DNA of 64,000 nucleotides from positions 7,495-71,494 of the forward strand of contig NMRA01000236.1 in assembly GCA_002633005.1 (NCBI GenBank), given 5' to 3'. The translations under genes and the position numbers were made by a program. Shown in pieces: positions 1-12,249 of this stretch. The stretch's first letter is position 1. Each line of letters starts with the position of its first letter. The stretch comes from Phoronis australis. Lineage: Eukaryota > Phoronida > Phoronidae. The notes under the pieces are model-generated. The model was given only the letters and a program-made list of their open reading frames with translations, was not told the DNA's origin and did not search any database.

Positions 1-83
1 AGCACAAAACAAAAGTAGAATAGAACAGATTCGCACGGTAAAGTCAACGCAAAACCAAGTGGCGGGAAACGCTTGCCTCCTAA

Positions 84-230
84 AACGTCACTTCCGGAGT
101 AGCGGACAAGTAATTTATAAAATTACGAAAAGCTGTAATTAAGTGGAAAATATGTCTAGGATAACCAACCAACCTTATTTTAGCTCAAATTGACATGGAA
201 AAAGGTTGCCATCGCCTTTAAGTTTTTGTT
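84..230. repeat. Short interspersed repeat, family R1 (copy a)
   Basis: About 145 bp, starting ACGTCACTTCCGG, with a TCTAGGATAACCAAC core and ending GACATGGAAAAAGGTT followed by CCTTTAA. Related copies occur at about 2347-2480 and 12715-12845. No inverted termini or poly(A) are clear, so I cannot say whether it is a MITE or a SINE. Confidence 0.55.
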
Positions 231-1647
231 GTAAGTTATATTATCAGTAGTGTAGTTTGGTAAACGTTCAGTGATAAAATAAATGTGTTCAGGGTTCTCC
301 CTCAGGCCAAGCCAGGAAAGTGACCGAGGGCTTCCTAATGGGGAATTAATTATGACTAGAATTGGGCTCTCAAGTAAATCTTTGTGGAGTCCTGGCAGAT
401 GTCGCGCGTACCCCAGTCGGTATCACTTCACTAGTTCCGTGGGCGCGCCAATTAGGGGGTTCCACAAGTCTTCCGGTTGGAATGGAGCTCTGAGCTTGCA
501 TCAATTGGAATTATGATTTTGAGGAAATAAAATCAATAAAACCTTATGCGTGTGTGGGACTGATTCTGTGAATTCTTAGTGGATGTTCTAACCACAATGG
601 AAACTTCAACGAAAACTTTCTTACGCCATCGATTCTTTTGCGTGATCATTCATCACTAGCTGAAGGGAACTTAAGGAGGCTCATAGTCGCCCCTACTCGC
701 CCCTACTCGAGTCGGGTGCATGCTCGAAACCCCCGGCCTAATGGTAGTCCATTTTGTCTAAGTTCTACGGGGAGTCACGTTTTCTTTGTATTTTTGTGTT
801 TGCGTCATATTGGGCAAAATGAAACTTAAGACCACACCCTTTCACGTTTGATGAGACTCATTTGTTTTCGCGATATAAATCACGGCTTGACACGATGCTT
901 TTGTAAGGGTTTAAACCGTACATAATGCTTATAGTGTTTTTACAAACCCATTTTGGACTGTAGCCTCGATTCTTGCTATGAGTAAATGAAGTAAGAAACT
1001 TCTTTTTATATGTAGAGCTCCTCCGCCCATGTAAATATAGGTAATCTAGTGGCCTCCTGATGAAAACGCCACTCCGCGTCCCGCAGTATGATCCACGAGT
1101 TTGAAAATCACCCATTCAATCAAGTGACTTAGTAAGATAAAGTTTTCAGACGACTTCCATTCATGACAGTCGATCACGAACGATTCAGGTCAGCCTGTTC
1201 GTTCTCTATTGCCACCTTTATTTCGTCTAACCTCCTTGCCTCCTTAGCTCCCAATCTCCCTCCCCGATATCAATCCCCATCATATTCTGTCCCGATCGCC
1301 GCCCATTCCCCTGCAACCAGTTTCCGCTCCCGTAACTTGTTCACTATTCTCGACAACCTAAGAAAGTGAAAAAATCATAGGCTACGGTGACGTCTAAGCG
1401 GAGCATTCTCCGTTTTCCTAATCGTTTGGTACGTATGTTTAAACGATTAGGAGCATGTGCATTTGAAAACATTATTAGTAAGTATTGCTTGTGTTTTCTA
1501 ACTTTCTGGCAAAGGTTGGCTCATGTTAAATGAATAAAACGCGAGCGTTCAACGTGAAGTATAGGCCGTGTTTTATGTAGCTTTATAAACAATGCCGAGG
1601 AACAAGATAGGTAAGTAATTTTAGTATCAAAACAAGACGATATTTAC

Positions 1648-2007
1648 CTTCTTCTTGCCAAGGTCGTTTTTTATCAGTGGCCACTGTCCATCCGCGTCTC
1701 TGTACTGTACCAGATACGACGTGACAAAATCCTCTCTTTGTTGCGAATGTCCTTTGGTCACAATCCCTGTCACATTTCTAACCTTACCCAGGTCAAAATG
1801 TATCCATTGAAGGTCCCTCGAAGGTGTCGGAGACCACGCTCCTTTTTCCTCACCATTTCTAGTTCTAAATATACGAGCCCTACTCGGTCCCGCATTCTTC
1901 ATTGAGGTCGACGCATCGATGCTGAAGTCACTTCTCGGTTTATCACCCGAGACAAGTAGTTTGGTGCACTGGTAGGCATTGATGTCCTCAATTTGAATCA
2001 TTCGGCT
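1648..2007 (-). CDS. Discoidin (F5/8 type C) domain exon, paralogue 1
   Basis: The exon codes for the first two-thirds of a discoidin domain, the beta-sandwich fold that binds carbohydrate or phospholipid in secreted and cell-surface proteins. Family landmarks are IEDINA at the start, GPSRARIFRTRNG, WSP, an FDLGKVRNVTGIVTKG core and FVTSYLVQY. The 3' end is a clean donor after K (AAG then GTAAAT, phase 0), shared with paralogue 2. The last part of the domain must be on a later exon, which would lie off the left edge. The acceptor is uncertain: this copy lacks about 15 nt present in paralogue 2 just before the domain, and no AG there joins in frame as cleanly. The signal-peptide exon at 10271-10398 is the likely upstream partner. 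The gene may be functional or newly damaged at this acceptor. Confidence 0.8.
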
Positions 2008-2029
2008 CTGTCCTTGCAGAGATCTATCA

Positions 2030-3247
2030 TTTCAAAATAAATAATGCACATAAGGTCCAAAATTGTCTTCACCAAAACATCAAACCAGTTATTCTTGCTA
2101 TCCATTTAAGATAACGAACAGGACCTTGACGACAATCTGTGTATTTAACCAAATATATACAAACCTGTAGTTTTTAGTTTTTAAATCAGTAAAAGTATAT
2201 ATTTTCTGAAATTAGGAAGCCTGTATAATTTGAAGTTTGACTTCCACCTTCTTATTCTAGGGGTTTGAAACGCAATGCGTCACGAGCTGCATCCTCTATA
2301 TAAAGACTCAATGCCACGTGTGTATGAACACTGGCAGCCCCCACGTCACTTCCGAAGCGACGCTTGTATTATTAACTAGAGCCCGGGAATTAAATTAAAC
2401 TTGAAATGTTATCTAGGATAGCCAGAAAATCGTAATTAAATAAAAATGACACTAAAAGCGATTGCCCTTCCCTTGAAGGAGTCCTTCCTGAACTGGTGCT
2501 TAGGGAGGTCAGGTCGAGGAAATGGACGATACCCAGCTTATAACAGCATTGGTAGAACAAAGAGATGGTTGTCCATTGTTTTGTAAAAAACGGTTTCTGT
2601 ACGACTGCAAACATGATATCCTTAACAAAATATCATTGATTTTCCTTTGTCCATCCTGAAGCATTTTTTCTCTCTATAAATGTTTGGATAAATAACACAA
2701 GTTGAACGAGTAATCGTCAAGCGATCAAAGGCCCAACCAGCCTCATTGCATGAATTACTGAGAAAATGCAATGATGTAATAGAACAATTATTGAATTTTA
2801 CATTCGGTTAACAAGTTGCTTTTGAGACCCTAAAAATGCGACAGTGGCTGGGTCATAATCACATTTTGGAGTCTGAAAACCAACATTTTGACCCCGTCGA
2901 AAATCAACAATGGCATAGGGTCATTTTTGATCGGCTGATATTTGAAACATCATTTCATCTGGAAATGTCCCAACGAGAAAGAATGCGGAGTTGAGTTGTT
3001 GTATTTCATTTACTTGTTACGTTGTTTGTTTTCTTTCTAGGTAGCAGTATATCTTTCGCCGCTGTGATTTGGTTTCTTTTAGCAAAGCCGGTTCTTTCCA
3101 ATGGTTACAATAGCATTTGCATAGTCTAATGTAGCATGACCGGCCGGCTATTATTACGTATTAGCCTCTGTATGTTACACGGGTTTTGCTGACTAGCGTT
3201 TCACGAGTTTACCGGCATTCGTTGACAAGATCTGTAACGCGAATCGT
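2030..3247. other. Intron or intergenic DNA with a second R1 repeat
   Basis: No coding sequence is supported here. A diverged R1 repeat lies at about 2347-2480 (ACGTCACTTCCG, then TCTAGGATAGCC). The rest is AT-rich single-copy-looking DNA with no counterpart in duplication copy 2. Confidence 0.4.
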
Positions 3248-3256
3248 GTGTTCTCC

Positions 3257-4200
3257 TAGGCAATGACCATCGCCTATGTTGGCCCGACCAGACGCGATGC
3301 AGCTCCTATAGACGCTCCATACGCCGGAAGCTTTTCGGCGAATTATGCCTCGCACCGACTAAAACATCAAAGTCATGTTGTTATAAATACCTTTTGCGCA
3401 TAGAGGAACACCTTAGGCGGTTGTCGATGTGTTTAATTCCTTCCAACTCGAACAAATACCCCCGTTATCAATTATTTTCTTCGAGCAGTCCCTATTTCAA
3501 TTCCCAAAATCGTGAACTAATCATTTTCACTCAGCGCACGCCAAGAGATATGACCTCATTCTTTTAACTAGGCCGAAGGTCAGACGTTGTGGTCCTACCG
3601 GCGAACTTTGAAAGCTGAAGTCCCCGCCCTCTGCGTACGTGCTGCCGGGAACCAGCCGTGCATTTGCCGTGTTGTTAAACATTAAATTGTCAAATATATG
3701 TACAAAGACTATTAAATGTAATATCAACAGCATATATTTTTATCAAATACAAACAATAATTCATTGAAATACAATCAGTTTCAAGTAACGCAAGACAAGT
3801 AGTGGTGGCATTTTGGAAACGAACATTTGACTGACAAGACCGCAATGGCTCACCTTTGGCCTACTTAAAGATTGAGGTCATGAAGTCACATCACTTAGCG
3901 AGTGCGGTAAAAATTGGAGCGTGCGCTCAGTATAATGTGAGTTCACGATTTTGGGAACTGAACGAGTGACTGCTCGAACAAAAATTCGATAACGGAAGTA
4001 TTTGTTCGAGTTGGAAGGAATTAAACACATCGACAACCTCATCAGGTGTTCCTCTATGCGCAAAAGGTATTTATAACAACGTGACTTTGATGTTTTAGTC
4101 GGCGCGAGGCATAATTCGCCGAAAAGCTTCCGGCGTGTGGAGCGCCTATAGGAGCTGCATCGCCTCTGGTTGGGCCAACAGAAACGATGGTCATTGCCTA
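3257..4200. mobile_element. Foldback element with long inverted repeats, Mutator-like
   Basis: A 944-bp palindromic element. The termini are perfect (TAGGCAATGACC and GGTCATTGCCTA) and the inverted arms run about 290 bp (3257-3540 and about 3915-4200) with few mismatches. It is flanked by GTGTTCTCC at 3248-3256 and 4201-4209, a 9-bp direct repeat (10 bp if the next T counts). Arms of this length with a 9-10 bp target duplication are typical of Mutator-like (MULE) foldback elements. The roughly 370-bp middle holds no recognisable gene, so it is non-autonomous. Short open frames in the arms are by-products. Confidence 0.75.
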
Positions 4201-4214
4201 GTGTTCTCCTCGGA

Positions 4215-4798
4215 TGCTGGAACTTTTAGATTAAGCACAGACTGTCGGCCAAACTGTTGTAAGCACTGAGTATTATTGCATTGCATGTTGCACTCGCATG
4301 TATCTACTAGCTAAGTTTAGAGCGTGTATAGTTGTTGTTTGACGTATAGTTTCCTTCAGCTGCTTGTTTGGCGTATATGTTGCGCGGTACCCGGTTCATA
4401 GAATAAATAGGTACGGGTCGCGGTTAGGCAGTTGTTTGTGTATGGTTATGGTTCCCAGTTGTAGAATAGATAGTACGGCTTCCAGTTGATCGAGTATTGT
4501 TAGCGAGTTAGCATTTTTTAGGCCTGTAATACAGTCCTTGTCGCGAGTCTTTCTGACGCTCTGATGTATAGTGCTTGTTAATCAATTACGCTTGCTTGCC
4601 GAGTACTCAGACAGTGTGTTTTTCGTTATTGCAGATAGCCGCTTGTTCGGTTTTTACTTTTTCAACGCCTTTTCGTTTTCATTTTTCAACGCTTCTTTGG
4701 TATCTAATTCATCGCTTGTAACTCTATCGTTTGACGAATAAAGTGTGTTATACAAAAGGCTTCTTTCATCTTATCCCTGTAGCCAGACCCGGCTACAC
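4215..4798 (+). repeat. Possible solo LTR
   Basis: The stretch looks like a retrotransposon LTR. It has a TG-starting left part, an AATAAA at about 4736, then TTCTTTCATC and an end at GGCTACA. No primer-binding site or coding sequence follows. I could not find a matching target duplication, so the left border and the identity are uncertain. Confidence 0.3.
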
Positions 4799-4799
4799 G

Positions 4800-5640
4800 A
4801 TGTATTGTGCACGAACTCAACGTCGTTGTGTCAGATTGTCAGTACTGCACATTTGACTGAAGGACTGCTATCAAAGTATACTGTTTAATAAGGAGGCGAG
4901 TACTATCTCCATACGAGATGTCGCAGCCTTCGCTCTTCCCTGGGACTTGCACATTAAACTTGTGCTTGCGTTTCAACAACTGACTACAAATGACTTGATG
5001 CCAGCTCACTTGAGACCAGTAAATACATGAAGGTACTAAAATTTCCCGTCAACTAGTGAGATACTGCGGACTTAATTCGTGGGGTTGGAATGACTATCTA
5101 TCTTATCTATGCAATGCCGGTAAAGCCTCGCATTGGCATTGAAATGTCAACCATGCATAAATTTTAAGAACGGCTTACTGGCATGAGACGTCTTATGCGT
5201 GAAGGATTGTGGAATAACGGTCATGCAATGTAACACCGCTGGTAGGCGCGAACAAAACCGAGAAATGCAACCTCTTTTTCTTTGCAACAATTAATATAAA
5301 GCCTCAATATTATTTTCAATATGCAGTGCCAAAACATAGCGATCCAAAACCAGAATCTTTATTTCACAGTAGACATGCACCAAGAATTTTTGTACACTTA
5401 CATTCATAAACAACTCTCAAACACATTTCGAACCGTGCCAGGAGCATGCACATCATTTACCAACAAAAATTTAGCAATGTCAGGAGTACAAGACCACTCA
5501 GCAGTGTCCACTCGAAGTGATGACGTAAGTACCAGGTAAACAAGGACTTAGTGTTAAGCAGCGAACAAAATTTAATTTGTTGTGGCATAACTTACCATTA
5601 AATATAAACATTTTATTATGTTGGAATGGGGATGGTTTAC
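4800..5640. other. No gene seen
   Basis: I see no exon, RNA gene or repeat that I can name in this stretch. A 72-codon open frame at 5321-5539 has no recognisable motif and ends near a possible donor (ACGTAAGT at 5524), which is weak evidence on its own. Confidence 0.3.
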
Positions 5641-5664
5641 TGTTGAAGACATAAAATCTCTCAA

Positions 5665-6185
5665 ACGCCAGCCATCTTGGGTCAAGTGAAGGACGTCATA
5701 ATTTTTGTGGTCACGTTTTCATGTCCTGGTTGCACGAAACAGTCCGAAGTACAATGTAGGACTCGATTAAGTTCTCAAAATTTTCTTTGTATTCGTGGAC
5801 TTGTATATTTTTGGGTTTGATACAAAGAGAGGGCAAATTTTACCTTCAATTCTCAACATTATTGAACAGAAGTAGGGATCTTTTCATTCAACGTCCATAA
5901 TATAAAGGCCATTGAGCAAAGTTTTCATATTTTATTGATATTATTAGAAAATACTGTTGGTCAGAAAGGATGTCATGATAAAGATAAAATGAAATTAAAA
6001 GATTTCATCTTGGAGTAAAACTCGACACAAATACTTAGTTGAGTCCCTATTTGGGACGGTTTCATAAAACCGGGCACAGATCTCTCAGATCTCCACCGGA
6101 GCGTTCGCAATCTGACGCAGCCATCTTGCATCAAGTGAATGACGTCATCATTTTTGTGGTCACGTGGTCCTGAGTGGTCGCGTTC
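5665..6185. repeat. Direct repeat pair with CRE-like site
   Basis: A block of about 50 bp (GCCATCTTG, TCAAGTGAA, then GACGTCAT and TTTTTGTGGTCACG) occurs at about 5668-5723 and again at about 6118-6172. The second copy contains a full TGACGTCA, a CRE/ATF consensus. The first copy has a homologue near 50435 in duplication copy 2. Confidence 0.5.
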
Positions 6186-7235
6186 TCCAAGCATTATTAA
6201 TTATTTATTTTTTGTTCAGCGGTAGTCACATTTTCGCTTGCGTTTTGATTTCTTGGGATATGTTTTGCACCACTATTTTTTGACCGTTAGTGATATGTAA
6301 TACAGTATAAGTTATAATGTATATGGAGTAATTTCTGGAGTTGAAATTGAAATCCTAGTGAATTTATTTTGTGAAAGAGATTTGCAAATTCTTGGACCGG
6401 ACTTAATTTTGGCATAGCGAAATTAGTACGCCCTGAACATTTGGCCGCGCAGGATATTACACGCACGGGCTAATGTCGAAATTTCTTGGGGAGCGTTCAC
6501 ATATAACGTCTTCCAAAATTAGTCCCTTTTTGCCCGGCGCCCTCCCCCCACCTCTGTCATCATCCGTCATGATATAACCAATGAGATGATTATAGCTCAT
6601 TGGATATAACCCCCTGTGCAGCCTCTAATTACGTCATCACAACCAACCCCCATGTTTATGCGTGATAAGTGAGCCTGTTGCTTGGCTGTGTACAAATTTA
6701 TGAGGTAAGCCTGCTGAAATATGGTCAAACCTTGAAAGTGTCCCGGTTGTGGAATTAGTCATTTCCTCTAGAAGGTGAATCAGTTTATAGTGTTATGTAC
6801 TGCGATGGAGATATAAATTCTAAAAACCAAATGATGACATCACCATGAATCTAACTCATCCTCCTCCTATCATAAATCGTCATCTTTCCAGATCCCCTCC
6901 TCCATCGAGTGGTGACGTAATGCAATATGTGAACGTTCCCTCATACACAGTACTAGCTGTGTGACAGGTATGTCATGTTCCGATACTGGCATAATATTCT
7001 GAGATGTCCTGTGTATAGGAATACACGTACCAGAATAACCATGAAATTCCGAGTTAGCTCAAGCAATCTCAAGATTATATTAGATAGCCTTATGCATTGA
7101 AGACAGTTAGGTTTCATTTGGCCTTGTTCAAATTTAGAAGATTACAAATTTCTTATTTGCCCCAGATCAAGATTGGTTGAATGACGGTATACGTGATTTT
7201 GAGGTTAGGTGAAATAGTTCAAGCACTGATACTCA

Positions 7236-7385
7236 GTAAAATGTAACAATTTCGTAAAATGTAACAACTGTTACATTTTACGTCGCTAGGTCTCCTAAAA
7301 TATAATAAGTTGTTACATTTTAAGTAATTATTACAATTTACGTCAAATGTACATGCGAGAAATGTACCATTGTTACATTTTACGA
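7236..7385. repeat. TGTTACATTTTACG motif array at element end
   Basis: The motif TGTTACATTTTAC recurs about five times in both orientations. It includes a perfect palindrome with 14-nt arms (7253-7266 and 7269-7282) and a 2-nt centre. The same motif forms the other terminus near 9650-9690. Such subterminal motif clusters often bind transposase. Confidence 0.6.
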
Positions 7386-9309
7386 CGACGTCATATTTCA
7401 TGAGTTTGCATGGTATTTGTCACACGGAGAAGAACGGTTCATACACTTTACGCCTTCTTTCTCGGATTGTATGAATGAAATTTTATCAAATGTGTCAGCT
7501 CGAATTTATAGATGTGTCCCTATGTGCTTTCCATTGTTTTTCTTAACATGAGTAGTTTCTTGGTATAGTCAAAAATGTACCCAGTACAGTTTCATCTCCA
7601 GACGAAAGGAATTTCCAGGACCAGGTAACACGTTTTTATTGTTAAAGCGTTCTTGCAATCGCTTGTTGGCGCTCACAGGTCACTTCCAGTTGTGTGTCTG
7701 GCATTACAGTAAACACATTTCCTTTGGTACTCAGTAAGCACAACAGAAAAAAGGATGTCGTATTTTGGCTAATATTTATCGTATTTGTTCAGAAACAAAC
7801 GTTAATAACATTTTTCACTGAGAATTCAATTTCGGAAGACAATTTGACAGACAAAACACCCATTTTAGTCCACGATTGTTTGATTTAATTCAGCCAGTGG
7901 TTTATTTATTCACGGCTAATGCTCCACACAAAAGGAGCAAGACCAAAGTTTCTGATGCCGACGGGTTCTGTCTACCAGCTTAGTTACGAATGACAATTTC
8001 TTAAAGACATTATGGTGGGAGGAAATAAAAGCATACATTTATTTGCGGGCAGGTTTACAGATTTTGCCAGTGCAACAGCAAAAGATTGCGTTTGAGAAGG
8101 GCAAGCCAATAATTTAAGAAGGTAGCGGCTTAGCGACGTGTTTTAAAGAGCTAAAAGTTGAAAGAAATATAATTGTTCGTATGATGTCAAATTTGTCTGA
8201 AATAATGGTGGTAACAATTGATCAAACCATTACGTGTATACGTAGAAATGAGAGGTCAAGATCATGGGAAATAGAAAATATTTTGCCACTGTGAAAGACA
8301 CCATCATTTTAAAGGGGCAATGGTAGGAAAAAAGCTGACTGTCGGCCTTTCGGACTACAAAAACATGCACTTTCCAAATCTATAATCTTTTAAGATAAAA
8401 TGTTGGTGACATTTTTGATGCTGTAGGTAATTAGTCTGATTAAGTACAAAGTTATGTAATTTAGGGACGATGTATAATTAATTAAATGTATTGGTTGTTT
8501 ACCAACATTTGTTTCCTCCTATGATTACATAGGAAGTGATTCACCATATGTCTTTAACCAGCTGTGGGATGTTTACAATTACAACTGTGCCCTGTATTGC
8601 TGGTTAGGCAACTTTAATTATTTCAAACTGGTCAGCTTTGGGATGTTGCATTTCCGACAACAAAAATAATCAGAACTACTATCCATCGAAATTACTTAAC
8701 TTTTGTCTGCCTACACTATATTTGGTAATGAATTGGGTTCACTGTTGGAATCCGGCAACAACTTTATTCAGAGAATTGTTTTGGAACTAGGTGTAGCATT
8801 TTGGAGGAAGTGTGTGGGTTTTGTCGTGTATTCAATATAAATATTCTGCTAGCTACTCTAGAATTCATATTGCTTGGAGAGAGGCTGCTGCTTGCTTCAA
8901 AAATATCACAGATACCCAGCGTTGGTAAGAGACAACTTTGTTTCTTGATGTTTTACGATTAATTTTGTCTTTAGAAAAAACAATTCTCAGTTCTTTGATT
9001 ATTTGATCAATTCATAGAAATTGTTGTAACTACAAGTTTCTGCTAACTAGTGTTTGCCTAATTGTGAATTGATATAATATTATCAGACATGAAGTTCTCT
9101 GTATCTTAGCATGATTTATTTGGTACTTAAATTTGTACTAGAGGTTGTATTCATCTTTTATTAATTGTTTTAGGTTTAACCGTATAACGTATTAACATAC
9201 CGTATCGAAAACAAAAACGTATCTTACTCGTATTCGTATCGTATCATAAATAAAGTTTTATGAACCAAAGTGTTACGGTATTATTATTATACGCGTGTAA
9301 CCTGCTGGG

Positions 9310-9343
9310 CCAACAACAAAAACAAAAACAAAAACAAAAACAA
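9310..9343 (+). repeat. (CAAAAA)n microsatellite
   Basis: A simple repeat of ACAAAA units, about five copies, inside the 7227-9693 element. Confidence 0.8.
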
Positions 9344-10270
9344 GAGAGATATCTAATGGCGTGTGGATGCGCTACATAAAATATCAATTATAATTGCTAT
9401 TTGGTCAATATTCGTTAGACCGCAAAAAATATCGTATTCATTACACCATATCTTAAATGTTAATTGTCATGTAGTGTTTGATTTTACTTTATTTTTGTTT
9501 CTGTTGACAAAGGACGTTATTACATCCGAAAACTTCAGTTGATCCATTCTTGCTGTTTTATTTACCTATTAATATTCTACATTTCGTGAAACAATAGTAT
9601 CCTTGGGAGGATCTGGATCGCCTTATTTAGTTTCAGATTTATTTTCTACGTTATTTTACATTTTACGAAATTGTTATATTTTACGGCGTATCAAAGCACA
9701 CAGAGAGTGAACTGCACTAAAAGCTTGTCTGTAAATACGTCACACGGAATCTGACGAAGATTAGACTAGATGAGCGTGGTGTCGTTGTCAATGACATTTC
9801 CTTCCATGTGAATATTCAAAATGAAACGCCAGAAATGCTGTCACAGTTTTCTAAATTATCTTTTCGCTTTTATTTGTGTAGTTTTAGATGAGATTTATAT
9901 TCACTTGAAAATTATCAGTGCCTTACAGGGGCATAAAACTCGAAAGCTCCTAAAAACATCCTTAAAACAACTCCTGACGAAAGTAACATATCTCAGTGTG
10001 CATTAGAGAGTTGTTCGCTTTCCCCTGTGAAATTGATTATATATAACATTATTGTTTTACTTGATGATAATTTAAGCTATTCAATCTAAAGTTAGATCAC
10101 AAACACCGTCATCTCTTGCGTCGTTTGCTTCCTATTATAAATACATCTGGCCAAAAACTAATGTCGTCATTTTGTACCTGTCTTATAAAAGCTATTTAGT
10201 TATCATCGCTATTCTGACAAAAACTTGCTAAGGACTTGATTGAAAAACAAAGGAATTCGTTTTTGTTTAC

Positions 10271-10398
10271 CTGGCCTGCAGGTTTTCTTGCTTCTCGTAT
10301 GCGGCCTCATCCACCTCAGACTCATTCTCTTCTACCAAGGGGTGACCAACGGCTAAGACGGCCAAGAATATGGTCGTGACAGCGTTTCTCATAAGCAT
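10271..10398 (-). CDS. Signal-peptide first exon of discoidin paralogue 1
   Basis: The exon codes for 42 residues beginning MLMRNAVTTIFLAVL, a short positive N-region and a hydrophobic core typical of a secretory signal. An acidic, proline-poor stretch (VEENESEVDEAAYEKQE) follows. It ends with two bases of a split codon at a donor (GCCAG then GTAAAC, phase 2). A second exon of 128 nt, identical in length, lies at 59622-59749. In paralogue 2 the next exon starts with the single base needed to complete the codon, so exon 1 to discoidin exon is supported by phase. A TATA box lies 71 nt upstream of the ATG. The track missed it because the reading frame is only 42 codons. Confidence 0.8.
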
Positions 10399-10465
10399 GA
10401 TAGGCTCGGTAGTAGTCTTTCAGGTTCTCTGACGAATGCTGAATGGTATTGTGGTAAATGCAAGG

Positions 10466-10496
10466 CGGCCTTTATACGATGTCGTGTCACATTGGT
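10466..10496 (-). promoter_or_regulatory. TATA and CCAAT boxes of discoidin paralogue 1
   Basis: On the minus strand TATAAAG (10470-10476) lies 71 nt before the start codon and CCAAT (10491-10495) about 15 nt further upstream. Both occur at the same spacing in paralogue 2. The likely transcription start is near 10440, giving a 5' leader of roughly 40 nt. Confidence 0.65.
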
Positions 10497-11529
10497 TGTC
10501 ACTCACATAGAACATGAAATTTGTCTACCGAAGATGTCCGTATATTAGCCTATTCCAAAACACGGTGGAAGTAGGCTATACAGCGTAGCGAATAGAGAAC
10601 TACCTTCATGTCGCTTATTCGAGAAAAATGTGCATGATTGAACCACAAACGATCTTGCGGAAATCGACAGAAAAACGCACACTCTTCTTTATAATGCAAT
10701 TTTTATTAAGCTTTTTATCCACAGTTGAATTTGCTTATCTCAGTTTATTTAAAATTGGCGCCTGTTTGATTGGCTAAGCATTTTAAGTTTGTTGTTGCAT
10801 GTGAAGGTACAAATGTCATGCGCTAGACATTTGAGTCTGTACTGAGTGAAAGAGTGCCAGTAGTTTACCCCTTGACCATTTTTGCCCAGTCATGGCTTTT
10901 TTCAAATCTACTGTTTGTGAAAAATCAGTGTGGTCGACTCCTTCTTTTCACCTGATTACTGTAAACTGGAGTTTTGGCAGTCTCGATTCAATGTCTCTCA
11001 GTTGCTAATCGCATGCAAATGATGACTTTGAGGAGAAAACTGCTGGTATTTGCTCATTTTAAGCACTTTGGGAAAGGATTAAACGACAGAAAGTTGACTT
11101 TGGAATCAGTTTCTCAGGCCCGTTGCTGGGTTTAGGAGTTCAATCGAACACCCCCTCTCCCGCAGAAAGAGTCCAGTCCCAACCTGTCCGTTTAAAAATA
11201 AGACAATAACGACAAAATTGTTACAGTTACTGGCACTACTAACTTCAATGATAACCAAGTTAGTAATACTGAATTTTGCTTTTGATTCAAAGTGCTGCAG
11301 GTAATCATCGAGCCGTACCTGGACAACATCCTCCGAATGGTGTTTGGGCAGATAACAGGATCGTGCAGACGGTTAGAGGAGATTTCATTCATTGACATTG
11401 AACGCAGGTGGTGGTTACAACATAGGGTAACAAGCCATGGGCGGCGCAGCACTGAAAAAACTGGAGGGTTATAGCCCCCAGCCCCCTATGGTGCGCCTTA
11501 TGCAAGCGAGTCTAGAAGTACATATCTAT

Positions 11530-12160
11530 ACAGTTTATTTATTTTATTTATTTATTGTGATATTTAAAATGAGGGTGGCCTCTTCAGTGATAGCACTGCT
11601 TTCCAAGAGGGCCCTCTACAACAAAAAACAGTAATATAATACAATGAAGCAATAAAACAACAATTAAATATGCGTAAAAAGATACAATTAAAACAGGGTG
11701 AGAATTAAAACAATAAATAAATGACGAAAAATGGTGAAAATATACTAAGAGAGATGAAATAAATAAAGAGATGACAGTGAGAGTATTAACGATAATGGAA
11801 AGAAAGACATGATTGAGACAGGTAGGGTATAAAAAAGTTAGGTAGGCCTAAATTACAGCCACTTTTTAATATTACGTTTGAAAACATCAGTTGAATCGGA
11901 CCGTTTAATTTCTGGGCTAAGAGAATTCCATATTGTAGCAGCAGCATAGATAAAAGATCTCTTGCCGTTCTCGGTTTTAATTTTTTTTAAAGACACATTT
12001 CCAGCAACAGAAGAACGTGTAGAATATACAGCTTGACTGCTATTGAATTTCGGCTGAGATATGCTGGAGCCAAGCCACTGATACATCTGTACATACAACA
12101 GGCAGAGAGATATTTATTCCGTTGTTTCACTTTCATAAATCCCAGCTTGGAATACAAGTC
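11530..12160 (-). mobile_element. 3' end of a LINE (reverse transcriptase C-terminus)
   Basis: The minus-strand frame at 11853-12098 ends like many non-LTR retrotransposon polyproteins: a GKRSFIYAAATIWNSLSPEI block, then DVFKRNIKKWL and stop. About 300 nt of A-rich 3' UTR follow, ending in AATAAATAAATAAAATAAAT near 11530. The body upstream is missing or too decayed to read, so this is a 5'-truncated insertion. The clade (CR1/L2-like or similar) is inferred from the C-terminal motif only. Confidence 0.65.
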
Positions 12161-12249
12161 ATCGACCTTGGTGTCCCGAATTCTAGTACCCAGGATAGCC
12201 CTAGGCTATGTAACAGCGAAAGACTTCCCAGAAAGTAGTGCGGAGTGAA

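Larger units (their letters stand above)
7227..9693. mobile_element. 2.47 kb terminal-inverted-repeat element, present in copy 1 only
   Basis: Its ends are inverted repeats. Reading inward, the left is TGATACTCAGTAAAATGTAA and the right, reverse-complemented, is TGATACGCCGTAAAATATAA; 36 of the first 39 bases match. The element is flanked by AAGCAC at 7221-7226 and 9694-9699. The paralogous site in duplication copy 2 (about 50940) is uninterrupted and has the target once. Six-base duplications are known for IS3EU-type and Dada elements, but no transposase is visible, so the superfamily is open. The inside is AT-rich and has no convincing gene. Confidence 0.78.
415..10585. repeat. Segmental duplication, copy 1 (discoidin gene region)
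   Basis: This stretch aligns collinearly with about 48600-59925: flanks, both exons, the promoter and intron pieces recur in the same order. Clear anchors are the pair starting near 425/48620, the 1627-2001/49780-50150 exon, 5640-5970/50420-50770, 7085-7226/50800-50950, 9700-10030/50950-50992 plus 58224-58560, and 10140-10585/59500-59925. By eye the non-coding parts are about 80% identical. Copy 1 has extra DNA at about 2030-5600 and an inserted element at 7227-9693. The outer borders are approximate. Confidence 0.85.

Noticed and set aside
6565-6608. Inverted CCAAT pair (CCAATGAG and CTCATTGG) as a bidirectional promoter
   Set aside because: A 12-bp imperfect hairpin in an intron; no exon follows on either side.
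7219-7401. TGTTACATTTTACG repeats as a CRISPR-like array
   Set aside because: Orientation and spacing are irregular, there are no unique equal-length spacers, and the genome is eukaryotic. It is the subterminal part of a transposon.
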